Notes: generated by a model not told the origin, from the sequence alone. A DNA stretch of 64,000 nt from Cephalotus follicularis (GCA_001972305.1 BDDD01000883.1:186001-250000); one strand, 5' to 3'; positions 33,388 through 45,426 are shown, counted from the stretch's first letter. Program-made: numbers and translations.

Positions 33388-36054
33388 AGTTCTACTTGGG
33401 TGTTAGACACTTGTTGTGGTACTAATATTTGTAATTCTTGGCAGGGTCTAAGAAGCGAAAGACAACTTAGAGCTGAAGAAGCAGTGGACCTATGACTGGT
33501 GATGGATCAAGGATCATTACAAGCTTTGTAGGAGTTTATGATTTACATTTGCCTGGTGGTTTTGTAATAAGTTTAAATCCTTGTTATTTGGTTGAGAACT
33601 TAATAAGGAACATTGTGAGTGTTTCGTACCTTTATAAATTGGGCTTGGAGCTTAATTTTAATGTTTATGGTTGTTCTCTTTTGTCTTCTGACAAAAATAT
33701 CATATGTGAGGGTCACATTGATAATGGGATTTATGTTTTGAATACTAATTACAAAACGACATTGTCAATCGAACAAGGAACTAAAAGACAAAGAGAGAAT
33801 AATGAAATTAATCAATCAAATACTTGGCACTGCAGATTTGGTCATCCTAGTGAGGCAAGGATGTCAAAGTTGGTTAAGGATGGTCTTTTGGATATCCAAG
33901 ACTTAGAGTCTTTTCCAACAAGTGAATCTTGCCTACTTGGAAAAATGACCAAATCTTCCTTCTCCGGTTAAGGAGAGAGGGTGGTGGATTTACTAGGTAT
34001 AATCCACACCGACGTCTGTGGACCTATGTCGGTCAGTGCGCGAGGAGGATATCTATACTTCATTACTTTTACCGATGATTTGTCACGGTATGGGTATGTG
34101 TTTCTGATGAGACATAAATCAGATTCCTTTGAGAGGTTCAAGGAATTTAGAAATGAAGTAGAGAAGCAAACAGGTAAGCCCATTAAAACACTTCGATCAG
34201 ATCGATGGGGCAAGTACCTATCTGCTGAGTTTCAGGATTATCTTAGAGATAATGGGATTCTCTCACAGTGGACCCCTCCAGGAACACCACGGCATAATGG
34301 TATGTCTGAATGGAGGAATCGGACCTTGATGAATATGGTTCAGTCCATGATGTCTTTTGCAGACCTTCCTACCTCTTTTTGGGGTCATGCACTGGAAACA
34401 GCTGCATATGTCCTTAACCAGATTCCTTCGAAATATGTTCCCTCCACTCCAAACCAGGTATGGACAGGGAGGAAACCCGGCCTGAACCATTTGAAGGTTT
34501 GGGGCTGTCCAGCTTACGTTAGAAGGTTGGAACCTAGTAAGATGGAGGCACGATCAGATCGGTGCCGGTTTGTGGGGTATCCCAAAGAAATGATGGGATA
34601 TTATTTCTACCATCCCAGTGAACAAAAGGTGTTTGTTTCGCACACTGCAATTTTCCTGAAGAAGGAATACCTACTCGCAGGAAGCAGTGGAAGCAAAGTG
34701 GAACTCGAGGAGTTGCCACTGGAAGAAATACCACAGAACAAAAAGGAATTAGGGGCTAGTACCTCTAGAGACATAGCTGAGATTAGATCCCAGCATGAGA
34801 TTAGATCTCATACAGGCACTCCTCAAGTGAAGGGATCAGGAAAGGTTTCAACAGTGCCCGAGAGATATGGTTTTCTCGTTGAAGGCACTGATGAACCCAA
34901 CATCATCGAGGATGATGAGCCTTCCAGCTATCAGGAAGCGGTGCAAGGCACTGATTCTGCTGCATGGATATATGCCATGAAATCTGAGATGAATTCCATG
35001 TACGCCAACCGAGTTTGGAACTTGGTCGAAGCTCCCAAGGGCATAGTGCCTATTGGTTGCAAATGGATCTTCAAGAAGAAGATTGGCGCAGATGGAAAGA
35101 TTGAGACATACAAAGCGCGATTGGTGGTGAAAGGGTATAGACAACGACATGGGGTAGATTATACCAAAGCTTTCTCACCAGTTGCGATGATCAAATCTAT
35201 TCGGATTTTGCTTGCTATTGTCGCTCAATATGATTATGAGATATGGCAAATGGATGTCAAGACTGCGTTCTTAAATGGATATCTTGAAGAGGACATTTAT
35301 ATGTCCCAACCCGAGGGGTTTACATCCTCTGAATCTTCGCACATGGTGTGCAAGCTTCAGAGGTCGATTTATGGCCTAAAGCAAGCATGTAGGACCTGGA
35401 ACATATGTTTTGATGAGGCTATCAAGTCTTTTGGCTTCATTAAAATATAGACGAGCCTTGTGTCTACCGGAAACAGGAAAACTCAAGTATCACTTTCTTG
35501 GTGCTTTACGTGGATGACATTCTGATAATTGGGAATGATGTAGGGATGTTGCAATCCGTGAAAGTGTGGCTAGCCAAGAACTTCTCCATGAAGGATTTGG
35601 AAAAAGCCTCCTACATACTTGGTAGAAAGATCTATAGAGATAGATCTAGTAGGTTGCTTGGGCTTTCCCAAAGCCAGTACATCAGCAAAGTGCTGAAATG
35701 ATTCAGTATGGAGAATTCCAAACGGGGCCATTGCCAATAGGCCATGGAATTCAACTTTCCAAGAAGATGTCCCCGCATACATCTGAGGAAAGGACAGTCA
35801 TGAGTTGGATGCCCTATGCTTCGGCTGTGGGATCGATCATGTATGCCATGCTGTGTACTAGACCTGATGTCGCACATGCCTTGGGAATGGCAAGTCGATT
35901 TCAGTCCAATCCCGGTTTGAAACACTGGGAAGTAGTCAAGGGGATCCTTAAGTACCTTAGGAGGACTTAGGATGCCTTCTTGATCTACGGTGGAGATAAT
36001 GAGTTGAAATTGGAGCGATACACTGACTCCAGTTTCAATAGTATTCCGGATGAT
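33388..36054 (+). pseudogene. Fossil pol of copia A (protease end, integrase, RT, RNase H)
   Basis: After LTR M the reading resumes with protease wording (TWVLDT at about 33395). It continues with the pre-integrase zinc region near 33820 (TWHCRFGHPSEARM), integrase core 34000-34500 (IIHTDVCGPMSVSARGGYLY, TPPGTPRHNG), RT 34930-35620 (MKSEMNSMYANRVWNLV, KARLVVKGYRQRHGVDY, QMDVKTAFLNGYLEEDIYM, LYVDDILI) and RNase H start (YASAVGSIMYAMLCTRPDVA, YTDSSF) to 36054, where copia B is inserted. This is the copia order. Broken, several breaks. Confidence 0.85.
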
Positions 36055-36064
36055 TGTTGGGAAC

Positions 36065-37202
36065 TGTCACACCCCGCTTTTCATAGACAACACTTAAGTG
36101 GTAGCAATTAGCATAATATCCGGCTTATCCATTTTCACGATAAATTTTAAACTTTTCAAACAGTTATTTCAATTGCGGAAGCATTCGATAATAAGCCGAA
36201 TTAAACCGTAACACACGTCCCATGCCATGTGTTACCCACAACATCAATAAACCATGGTCAAATTGCCCTTAAACAGAGCGTGAATTAAAACATTCAACGC
36301 AGTATTTGATCATATGAATATATTATTCCAATATAACAGTTATCCAAATACATAATCTATTAACAATAACTGAAAAATCCCTCGGTTACAACGACATAAA
36401 TACGAAACAGTTTTACAATCCCAACAGGAGTTACGACTCCACCAGCTAACATTATTACAATTGTACTTCTCCACGCGTGTCCCCATTGGTCCCACTGCAT
36501 CAATCTGAAATGTAGGGGGTTAGCCTTTGTCCTCACTCGGCTAAGTAGAAAATTTATAAATGCAGTTCGGGGTCAAAATAATGAGTGTCGTGTATGAATG
36601 TACAATGATGCAGTACATAATGTATAGCAGTACATATACATATATCTATATGTATATTTATCAGTATAATCAGCCATGTTCTCAAAGGGACCACTTAAAC
36701 ACAATCAGTACAATAACATCCACGTTACTAGCACGATGGCAAGCAACAACAGTCTGGACACAGTAAACGATACTAGCACGGCGGCTAAGTACCAACAGTA
36801 CTCCACTAACGGCAACAATAGCAACGATACCTAGCACAGTGGCTAAGTAACAACAATACCCCGCTAGTGGCAATCACATTCAATAGGCAACTCAAGTAAT
36901 TTATAATTTATAAATGCTTGAAACAATAATTTCGATGTACACGCCATATCTTAACCAGTTCACAATATTTGGAGATTACTTCCCCGGTCATTTGAAAATA
37001 TGTGTATTTTCGTACAAAATAATGATTTATTTAAAATCATGTATCAACTTCTAAAATGATAAAACAATTTAGAAAACAATCACAATTCGATTCACAGTTC
37101 ACTTAACACTACAATATATAATGCAAACATATGTTCATAATGCATCTAAGATCGCTGGCGTCGCACCTATGTTTACTTCTCTAAACGTCGATTATTCCCT
37201 GT
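36065..37202 (-). mobile_element. 3' LTR sequence of gypsy C
   Basis: 1138 bases align with 50132-51285 of the 5' LTR, including the GGTTAGCCTTTGTCCTCACT block and the GCACGGCGGCTAAG tandem units. Copia D begins at 37203. Confidence 0.9.
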
Positions 37203-37728
37203 TGTTGGAACCCGAGAGGGGTCCCGGTCGATTTTGGGTCTAGGATGCAAGTGTGTATAATTTTAATTTTTCAAAAACACCAAGACTCGCAAGTCTAGGT
37301 TCACAATTACATCTTACTACCAAAATCTATGCGCCTAACATCTCCGTTTAACATTCAATCGAACAAATATCACAGTCAAGCATACATCCACTTAACTGAA
37401 ATCAATTCGGTAAACAATGAATACAGCGGAAACAAATGATTAGTAATCATACCAACGTCGGCAGCTCCATCACTTTACCGCTACGCGCTTGCCGAAGCAA
37501 CTGCCGATTACCGGCTCCACTGCCGGTTACCGGCCAGTCCACGAAAACTTCAACCAAGACACCAACAGACTCCAAAAAATCTGCTCAGCTCACTGGTGGC
37601 AGAGACACAGCCGGAAGTGCCCTGGAACGGCGGCGACATGCCTGGTAGTGACGGCGAGTCACTGAGTTCAGACTCAGTGACTCTCGGCCTGGACCGGCCG
37701 AGCCACCACAGGACGCCAAGGACGCGAT

Positions 37729-37817
37729 AAAGCCACTGGTGGCCGAGACTCGCCGTGAATCACCATGGAAACGGGCGATCACGGCGAACAGTCACGGCGG
37801 GTCAACCCGACCCAGCA
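37729..37817 (+). repeat. 89-bp direct repeat, left copy (flank of F)
   Basis: AAAGCCACTGG ... GACCCAGCA, base-for-base identical to 39127-39215. LTR D sequence is continuous if F and one copy are taken out. Confidence 0.95.
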
Positions 37818-39126
37818 GGTAGTGCGAGATTGGCCACGTCCGAAAAATGTGACAGAGGTACGTAGTTTCCTTGGTTTGGCGGGATACTACCGGAGGTTCA
37901 TCCAAAACTTCTCGAGGATAGCAGTACCTTTGACAAGGTTGACTCAGAAGAAGACCTTGTTTGTTTGGGATGACGACTGTGAAACCAGTTTCTGTGATCT
38001 GAAGGATCGGCTGATCTCCGCTCCTGTTCTGGCATTACCTGAGGGTAATGAGGGCTTTACAGTGTACAGTGATGCTTTGGGCAAGGGTCTGGGTTGCGTG
38101 TTGATGCAACGAGGCAGGGTGATCGCTTACGCTTCGCGGAAGCTAAAACCATATGAGGAGAACTATCCGACTCATGATCTCGAGCTAGAGGCTATCGTTT
38201 TTGCTCTTCAGAAATGGAGACATTACTTGTATGGAGCGCAGTTTGAGATCTATACCGATCACAAGAGCTTGAGGTACTTGTTCAGTCAGGATGATTTGAA
38301 TATGAGGCAGCGTCGTTGGGTCGAGTTCTTTAATGACTACGACTGCAGTATTCAGTACCATCCAGGGAAGGAGAATGTTGTCGCGGATGCCCTAAGTCGT
38401 AAGGCCATGGTTGCCAATGCCATGGTGTCTCAGTGGAAGTTGTTGGAGGACTTTCAGGAATGGTCTCCATTCAATCAGTCACCGGGAATCTTTCTAGCCA
38501 ATATGCGGGTAGAACCAGAGCTACTGCATTTGATCAAAGATGCACAACCACATGATCCGGAGTTGCAACGGATTCGAGAGAATCTGGATTCGGAGTCTGA
38601 TTTCAGAGTGCATGATGATGGCATTGTGAGATATCGGGGACGTGTGTGTCTTCCGAATGAACCGGAGTTGAAGGATAGGTTGCTTCACAGGGCCCATAAA
38701 TCCCTGTACAGTATACATCCTGGTAGCACCAAGATGTATCAAGATATGAAGAAGTGTTACTGGTGGCCCGGCATGAAGCGGGAGATTGCCGAGTATGTGG
38801 CAAAGTGTTTGACTTGCCAGACAGTGAAGGCCGAACACCAGAGACCGGCAGGTTTGTTACAGCCCCTACCGATCCCAGAGTGGGAGTGGGAGCGTGTGAT
38901 GATGGATTTTGTTTCGGGTTTTCCTTTGACTCGGAACCGCCACAATGCAGTGTGGGTAATTGTGGATCGACTTACGAAGTCAGCTCACTTTTTGCCTACT
39001 CATGTTTCTGACTCTGCGAGCAAGTTAGCTCGGTTGTATGTGAAGGAGGTCGTAAGACTGCACGGTGTTCCGGTGAGTATAGTCTGTGATAGAGACTCGA
39101 TCTTCACTTCCAACTTTTGGAGGAGG
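37818..39126 (+). pseudogene. Captured gypsy pol fragment F (end of RT, RNase H, integrase start)
   Basis: 1309 bp with no LTRs, opposite in direction to the LTR that holds it. It reads without interruption: the stretch after RT ([20 protein letters not shown]), RNase H ([50 protein letters not shown]), the zinc-binding integrase start ([30 protein letters not shown]) and part of the integrase core ([23 protein letters not shown]). The family is that of C and L. It is a fragment, not an element. The chance reading frame runs on into both 89-bp repeats. Confidence 0.9.
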
Positions 39127-39215
39127 AAAGCCACTGGTGGCCGAGACTCGCCGTGAATCACCATGGAAACGGGCGATCACGGCGAACAGTCACGGCGGGT
39201 CAACCCGACCCAGCA
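39127..39215 (+). repeat. 89-bp direct repeat, right copy (flank of F)
   Basis: Identical to 37729-37817. Far longer than the 5-bp target repeats of LTR elements in this window. Confidence 0.95.
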
Positions 39216-40471
39216 AAAACGAAGTCGCTGTGACATCGGACCGCCACCACCAGCCATGAAATCTTGCGATCTACACAGCTGGACCGAAGACCCGCCGTGA
39301 ATCGGCATGGAACGCCAACCCACGGCGAACAGCACTCCAAGTCGACAGGGTCGACCCAAAGCGCAAAGACTGGCCAAACAACGGCCGGTCACACCTAGTT
39401 TAGGGCCGAAATAGGTAGAGCCGAGGCGGCTCCACCTACCGAGACCACCGGCGGTAGAAGAGAAGGCCGGCAGCAGGTGACGCACAAAGCGTCGGGTCCA
39501 AACCAGAGAGAGAGAGAGGGGGGGAGAAAACGGGAGAGAAAGGGAGAGAGGCTTACCGTGGATGAGAGCCGTCCTCTTTCCCCGGTCACCGACGCCCATG
39601 GCGCCGTCTTCTCCGGCCGGTAGCGTGCACCAGGCGCCGCAACGCACGCGTGCGTTTCTCCCGTGTATGGCGTGTCTCGTACGCCCAAAATGAAGAAAGG
39701 AAGACTTAAAAAAAAATTGGTCTAATTTTCCTTTTTGTCTCTTTTTCTTTTAATTTTATTTAAACAAAAACAAAATTTCTCTCCCAATTTTATTTTAAAC
39801 AAAACAAAATTTCTCTCGGTTTAAAATATGTGCACCCCGCACAATGTATGTAACAACATACTCCCACTGTGGTTTCTCTTGATATATCAATTTGATAATA
39901 CGGTGGTAAATAAATAAATAAAAACCACTAATATCAAATTAAATATATACTAGTTTAAAAACTAGATTTTCCGCCAAGCTAGCATGTGTGTAGCATGCAT
40001 CGCTTTTCCAATAATCAGGTGGGACCCGAAAGCCCCATTTGAATCCGGTACGACTATAAATTTCTCAGAACATCCCATGAGTTATGGTACGACTATCCCA
40101 ATAGTCTCCGACTATTAAAACAACCCCGGTGTGAATCCCATCACCCCCCGGATCCGTAGAATCAACTACGTCTATAAGTCGACATCCAGTAAACCAATAC
40201 TTTATCCAGTCATCGGTATATGTGTCATGTATCCTACGTCATACTTGGCTCTGACCGAGACCAAGGGTTCGGAATAATGTCACCCCTAGGTAAAGTCGCG
40301 ATAACTATAAATTTACGTACGCATCGAGACTTTCGGCAAACATCCCCGAAAACCCCGTTTCCAGTCTGCCTATACCTGATTAGGGTTTTCTGAGTCTCAA
40401 CAGACATAAATAATATAGAGCTATTTGTGCAGAGCCACCTCGTGGCATGCAGGGACACCCTTACTCTAACA

Positions 40472-43400
40472 ATCTCCCACTTGGCCCTCAAGCCACGAAG
40501 ACCTTTAGCCTAAGCCCATCGCACTTTCACTTTCACTCAAGTACTACTAATGCTCATGGCATTGGTCAGTGGGTCTGCCAAAATTTGCTCACGTCGCAAA
40601 TCTCTCTAGGATAATGTTTCCTCTATATATGATCTCATAAATCATATAATATACTGATACCGTTGCTTAAGTTTAGAGCGGTAATGAGACTGGGTTCCAT
40701 AGCCTGTGCAAAGGCCCCCATCGTCGCCACTCTACACAACTGGACGAACGATAGATGGAACTACATAAAGTTCCACAACGAACTTCCGCAACCAAACAGC
40801 AACTTTTTGGTATCATAGGTTATAACATACTCTTATTCATGGTTGAGTCAACAGTATCCCACTGTTGTAGGCTCCTCCAACTCACACAGCACCTTCGTTT
40901 AGGATAATCACATATCCTGATACGATATCGTGATCAACTAGATCACGGATGAAATCAGAGTCAGCAAAACTCTTATTCAATTCACTATCTTCTCCAGATG
41001 TCAAGAAGAAATCCTGAGTCACTCTCAGATCTCTTTGACAATTCCCTGTACCTCTCGCAGGGATTGAACTGATAATCGACTAGTCAAACCCTTAGGCTTG
41101 TTCGATGTCAAGCCTAGTACAAAGTATGATATTGCATGATGTAGCCTTTAGTCGAAGCTTAAGGTAATCTACTCATGCAACACTTTCCTCTGATGTCTCT
41201 TTCAACATCCTCTTGGAAAGATGAATTCCTTGGCTAATTGGCAAAGCCAAACGCGAAATTCAGTAATCCATACTATATCAGCACCCTGCTGATGTACTTG
41301 CTTTGGGAAAGTCCAACAACCTACTTGATCTACTCTTAAGATCTTCATTCTCAAAACGTAGGAAGTCTCTCCCAAATCCTTTTGGAGAAGTTCTTGGTTA
41401 ATTGTACTATAACATACCTACAACATTACCAATGTGTAGAATGTTATTCATGTACAGTACTAAGAAAGTGATATCTGGGATATCCTATTTCCGGTAGACA
41501 TAAGGCATTTCATCATTTTGATAAAATCAAAAAACAGATGTTTCAGCTACGGGATGCTTGCATAAGGTCATACACAAACCTTAGGAGTTAGCACACACCC
41601 TGTGCTAATGTTCCTTGGATGTAAACCACTCGGGTTTGGGACACTTAGATGTCCTCTTCAAGATAGTCTTTTTTCAAGGTTATCTTGACATCCTTTTGCC
41701 ATTTGTTATTTCCATAACGAGTGGCATTTACAAGCATTATCCGAATGGACTTAATCATTACGATTTAAAGGTTTTAACCTTTTCCATTAGCGTTTATCTT
41801 CCTCTTGAAGATATATATGCAACCATTGGGCAACCCGCCTATGGGAGCATTAACCAAGTTCCATACTCGGTTGATGTATATGGCGTCCATTTCAGATTTC
41901 ATGACTCCTAGCCATGCCTAGAAAATAGTGCTCTTCACTGTTTCTTTTGTAGCTGATAGGCTCGTCATCATCGATGACTTTAGATTTATCAGTGCCTTTT
42001 GCGAGAAAACGATATTTCTCAGACGTTGTTAAAATCTTGCCTGATCTCCTCTTGCGAGGAGTGCCTTACTGAGATCCCTTCTCAGGTTGGGATCCTTTCT
42101 CAAATCTTGTCTTTAGAGGGTTCCACCTCTAATTCCTCATCGTCCGGTGGGCTTTCACCAGATAATAACTCACTTAGTTATACCTTACTCCCACTGCTTC
42201 CTGGAAATAGGTATTCCCCTTTTGAAGAATTTTGCAGTATGCGAAACAAATACCATTTGTTCGCTAGGATGGTTGAAATGAAATCCTAAGCACTTCTTAG
42301 GATATCCCACAAAATCGGCAACGATTCGCTCGCGCCTCCAGCTTAGAAGGTTTTCGCCTTCTTACAAAAGCTGGACAACCATTAACCCTCTTGGTTTAGG
42401 TTGGGTTTCCTCTTATTTAAAATCTTGAAAGATATGGAGGGGACGGATTTCATAGGAATCCGAATTAGGATATACACTGCCGCTGCAACGCATAATCCCA
42501 GAAAGAGATAAGAAGATGAATAAAAGACACAATGGATTTGACATATACACGAATGTCAATTTCCTCCGATTGGATACATCATCAAAAACATGGTGTTCCG
42601 AGAAGGAACCATTAAGAAAGAATTCCGTTATCTCTCAGATAACCCAAGAATTCTGCAGACATGTATTCGCTTCCCCGATCAGAGCGTAATGCTCTAATGG
42701 GTTTACCCATTTGCATTTCTACTTCATATCTAACTCTCTTAACACTCTCAAAAGATTCAGATATGTGTTTCACCCGAAATGCTTACCGAAACCGTGATAA
42801 ATCACAGGTGAAGGTAATGAAGTAATGAAAACCTTCACGTGCATTGTCTGACATTATACCACAAATGTCAGTGTGGATATATTACAATATGTCCACTTTC
42901 TTATCTCCAGCTTTGGAGAAAAGAAGACTTGGTCATTACACCAATCAAACATGATGTACACGTTGGAAGGGACTCCCTGTCCTGGATGTCCAAAAGTCCA
43001 TCCTTAACAAAGCGTGTTTATCTAGCCTCGCTAGAATGACCTAATCAACAATACAAAAGGAAGTGAAGGATTTATATCAAATTTCTCATAGTCTTTTATT
43101 ATTATTAATTCCTTGCTCAATAGCTGGTGCTATTGTTTGATTGGTTTTTAAGACTTAAAACCCATTATCTAGTTAATCAGTGCCGACTGATACATAACCA
43201 GAAAATAATAGCCACTATTCACATGTAATAAACAAAAAGCTCTCAGCTTTATAAAATATACATTGAATATGCTAATCAAAGTTTAGAACAAAAGTTCTTA
43301 ACAATGTTTACAAGAGTTTAGTCTATATACAAAAGCCACATTGCTTTTTATATATATACAAATCAATATATCCTACAACATAAAAGTAGATCCTCGATCT

Positions 43401-43945
43401 TCATGTCATAGGTCCATTGCATCCTCAGATCCCAGCTGCCCAGCTCCTCTTAGCATCCTGTAAAGAGTTACAAATGTTAGTCTCACAACTTGAGTCCAAA
43501 ACCCAAATTGAACTTACATTGTAAGCTAGATGGAATATGAAAAATATGACGGTACCTAACCCCGAGGCACCATCTGCAATGGAAGCAAGAAATTGTTCGC
43601 AATTTCTCTTCCAGTATCCTGACTTCCCACACAGAAGCAGGATATCTCCTTAATAAGCTTTTTAATCCTCTAATGAATGGTATCCACAAACCACTCCTTG
43701 CCCTTGGAACTGGATCCTCTCGATCCACCTCTGCCTGTGGTTGTTCCAGAAGAATGAATAGGTATCACAGATTGTTTTGATCCAGACTGGTCCAAAACTA
43801 CCTTATCAGTCCACGACTGTGTGCCAAACAACTGCTCAAGTTGTATCAACACGCTGCATAAGGTCTGTGAAGAAATACATAGCGTTTGCCAGTTTGGCAT
43901 CAAGGCAACACTCGTCTTGTATCGGATCTTGCATTTCAAGGGCGG
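40472..43945 (-). pseudogene. Decayed interior of copia D (pol and gag remnants)
   Basis: Minus-strand wording matches copia A pol at several places: RT start near 41910-41810 (MKSEM-like, then NRVWNLV-like), the RT stretch opposite the A region at 35460-35540 near 41510-41440, and gag-like wording near 43940-43670 with GSRGSSSKGKEW. The region is heavily decayed, with many breaks, so only short matches are safe. Confidence 0.65.
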
Positions 43946-44385
43946 GGCCCTAATGCAAATTGATGCTAAATGTCTACCTATTTGGTATTATGGTTACATC
44001 ACGCCACAGCGGAGACTATGATATTGCGAGATAGATTCCGATCCCCACTAGGAAGCGGGTGCTTCCCGAATTCCACATCTGGAGGTGTGGGATACGATTA
44101 GAATAGTGGGAGGAGCCATAATTACTAAAGACCAAGAGTTATGGTAATAACATGAAATTGAATAATCTGCTAAATTACTCTCTTGTTTCTTCTAATAGGT
44201 TGTTAGATAACATATTCAATATACTCAAATGGCAGACAACACCGTTATTTGGCATGTTTTATATTTTCGTAAGCGACATAATCCACGTTCTTTGAATGGT
44301 TGTGCATAGTACTCACGAGCATGAGAGTTGTTCATGTTATGACTGAGATAACTCACATATTAGAGATCAATGCATCTGACCATCA
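43946..44385 (+). mobile_element. Copia leader module in inverted orientation next to D
   Basis: 44020-44230 matches the copia A leader 23610-23810 on the plus strand (GATTCCGATCCCCACTAGG, GAGGTGTGGGATACGATTAG, AATAGGTTGT, then an ATG), while D's pol remnants to the left are on the minus strand. Part of the sequence also matches, inverted, 58250-58620 in copia B. The orientation switch near 43946 indicates an inversion or a junction of two copies. Confidence 0.6.
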
Positions 44386-44851
44386 CAAGGCTCGGCCTTG
44401 AGCCTTGACCTGATGACAAGTCAAACACTTCGCAACATACTCGGTGATCTCACGCTTCATACATGACCACCAGTAACTCTGTTTCATGTCATGGTACATC
44501 TTGGTACTACCAGGATGGATACTATACCGAGACTTGTGAACCACATAAAGTAACTCACTCTTCATACCATGTTCATTCCGAAGACACACCCGTCCCCGAA
44601 ATCTTAAAATACCATCGGCATGTACCCGAAAATCAGACTCCTAGTCCAGATTCTCTTGAATATTCTGCAATTTAGGATCATGTGCTTGAGCGTTCTTTAT
44701 TTCGTCAAGCAATGTTGGCTGTACTCTCATGCTAGCCACAAAAATACCTAGTGACCGTAAGGACTGTGTAAGGACCCAAATTTCTATGTAAGATATTAAT
44801 TATGTTTGCTATTGTGTAGTTGGCAAATATTTTAAGGGACCCGTAGTATGA

Positions 44852-44954
44852 CCCTACGCTCGGGGAGTACGGGGGTTCCGCTCCCCGGTGAGCGGACGGG
44901 GGGTCCCGCTGCCCGGACAACGGGCAGGGGTTCGGGGGGCAGCGCCCTCGGAAG
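44852..44954. other. GC-rich hairpin island in LTR E
   Basis: About 100 bases of mostly G and C with several short inverted repeats (GCTCCCCGGTGAGC, CTGCCCGGACAACGGGCAG, GGGGGCAGCGCCCTC) in an otherwise AT-rich LTR. It lies within 190 bp of the LTR start, upstream of the word array. Confidence 0.8.
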
Positions 44955-44994
44955 AAATGTTTTTTTTTAGCTAAGTGATGAGAAGGAAAACTGT

Positions 44995-45325
44995 CTAAAG
45001 CGCCGACAGTTCCACTTAAAGCGCCGACGCTTTGGTAGTGACGGTCGATGCCTAGAACCCTTCTATCTGCGTTTTAAACCAGTTCAAACCGTCGACGCTT
45101 AGGGATAAAGAGTCGACGCTTTGGGTAACGGTCAACGCTCTAAATGTAAATGTCGACGCTTTAAAGTCAGGTGGGTCAGTTGACGTTGACGTTGATGTTG
45201 ACGAAGACTTAAAAGCGGCGACGCTTTGTAAGAAAGCGTCAGCGCTTTAGTCGGGATAGAGATGAAAAAGCTCAGGTAAAACCCTTAACCGTCGACGCTT
45301 AGAGAGAAACCGTCGACGCTTTGAG
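44995..45325. repeat. Palindrome-word array in LTR E (CCGTCGACGCTTT flavour)
   Basis: About thirteen copies of GCGCCGAC, CCGTCGACGCTTA, AGTCGACGCTTT, TGTCGACGCTTT and decayed forms, often in pairs about 20 bp apart. The array ends about 90 bp before the TATA box. Confidence 0.9.
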
Positions 45326-45416
45326 TCGTTTTCTGACATTTTGGTGCGCCATGAGCAACGTACGGACGAGGGAAAATATTGGCAAAAAATGACAAAAAGG
45401 GAGGCGGCGTTTTTGC

Positions 45417-45426
45417 CTATAAATAG
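45417..45426 (+). promoter_or_regulatory. TATA box of LTR E
   Basis: CTATAAATAG, followed by a 100-base GA-rich leader-like stretch (45430-45535). The clearest core promoter in the window. Confidence 0.65.

Larger units (their letters stand above)
19922..36054 (+). mobile_element. Ty1/copia element A (5' LTR to RNase H), carrying nested insertions
   Basis: A starts TGTTAGAGAG at 19922, interrupting Tat pol after CTGCC (expected target repeat; the right-hand partner is outside the window). Order: 5' LTR 19922-21999, primer-binding site 22002, leader with word array, gag from 23813, then protease, integrase, RT and RNase H to 36054. The order integrase before RT shows copia. It is interrupted by solo LTR N in gag, by solo LTR M (holding L) before pol, and by copia B in RNase H. 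It is broken. Its remainder should lie beyond the right window edge. Confidence 0.85.
37203..40471 (-). mobile_element. 3' LTR of copia D, holding gypsy fragment F
   Basis: Without F and one copy of the 89-bp repeat this LTR is about 1.87 kb. Its left half (37440-37820 and 39215-39660) is unusually GC-rich for the window, with the phrase CGCCGTGAATC..CATGGAA and CACGGCGAACAG repeated in two versions (37750 and 39296). The interior side of the boundary at 40472 reads AATCTCCCACTTGG, whose minus strand is a polypurine-like tract. Confidence 0.8.
37203..44385 (-). mobile_element. Copia element D (partial), inserted in the LTR of gypsy C
   Basis: The 3' LTR is 37203-40471 on the minus strand (plus-strand ends TGTTGGAACCCGAG and ACTCTAACA), followed by decayed copia interior to about 43945 and a leader module in the opposite orientation to about 44385, where gypsy C integrase sequence resumes. 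No 5' LTR is present. Related to copia B (shared LTR wording TTCTCAGAACATCCC, CCCGGATCCGT and CATATGTGTCATGTA at 40060-40230 and 54150-54320) but clearly diverged. Broken and incomplete. Confidence 0.75.

Noticed and set aside
39177-39688. Two overlapping minus-strand frames of 156 and 97 codons
   Set aside because: GC-rich part of copia D LTR, where stop codons are rare by composition; no domain wording.
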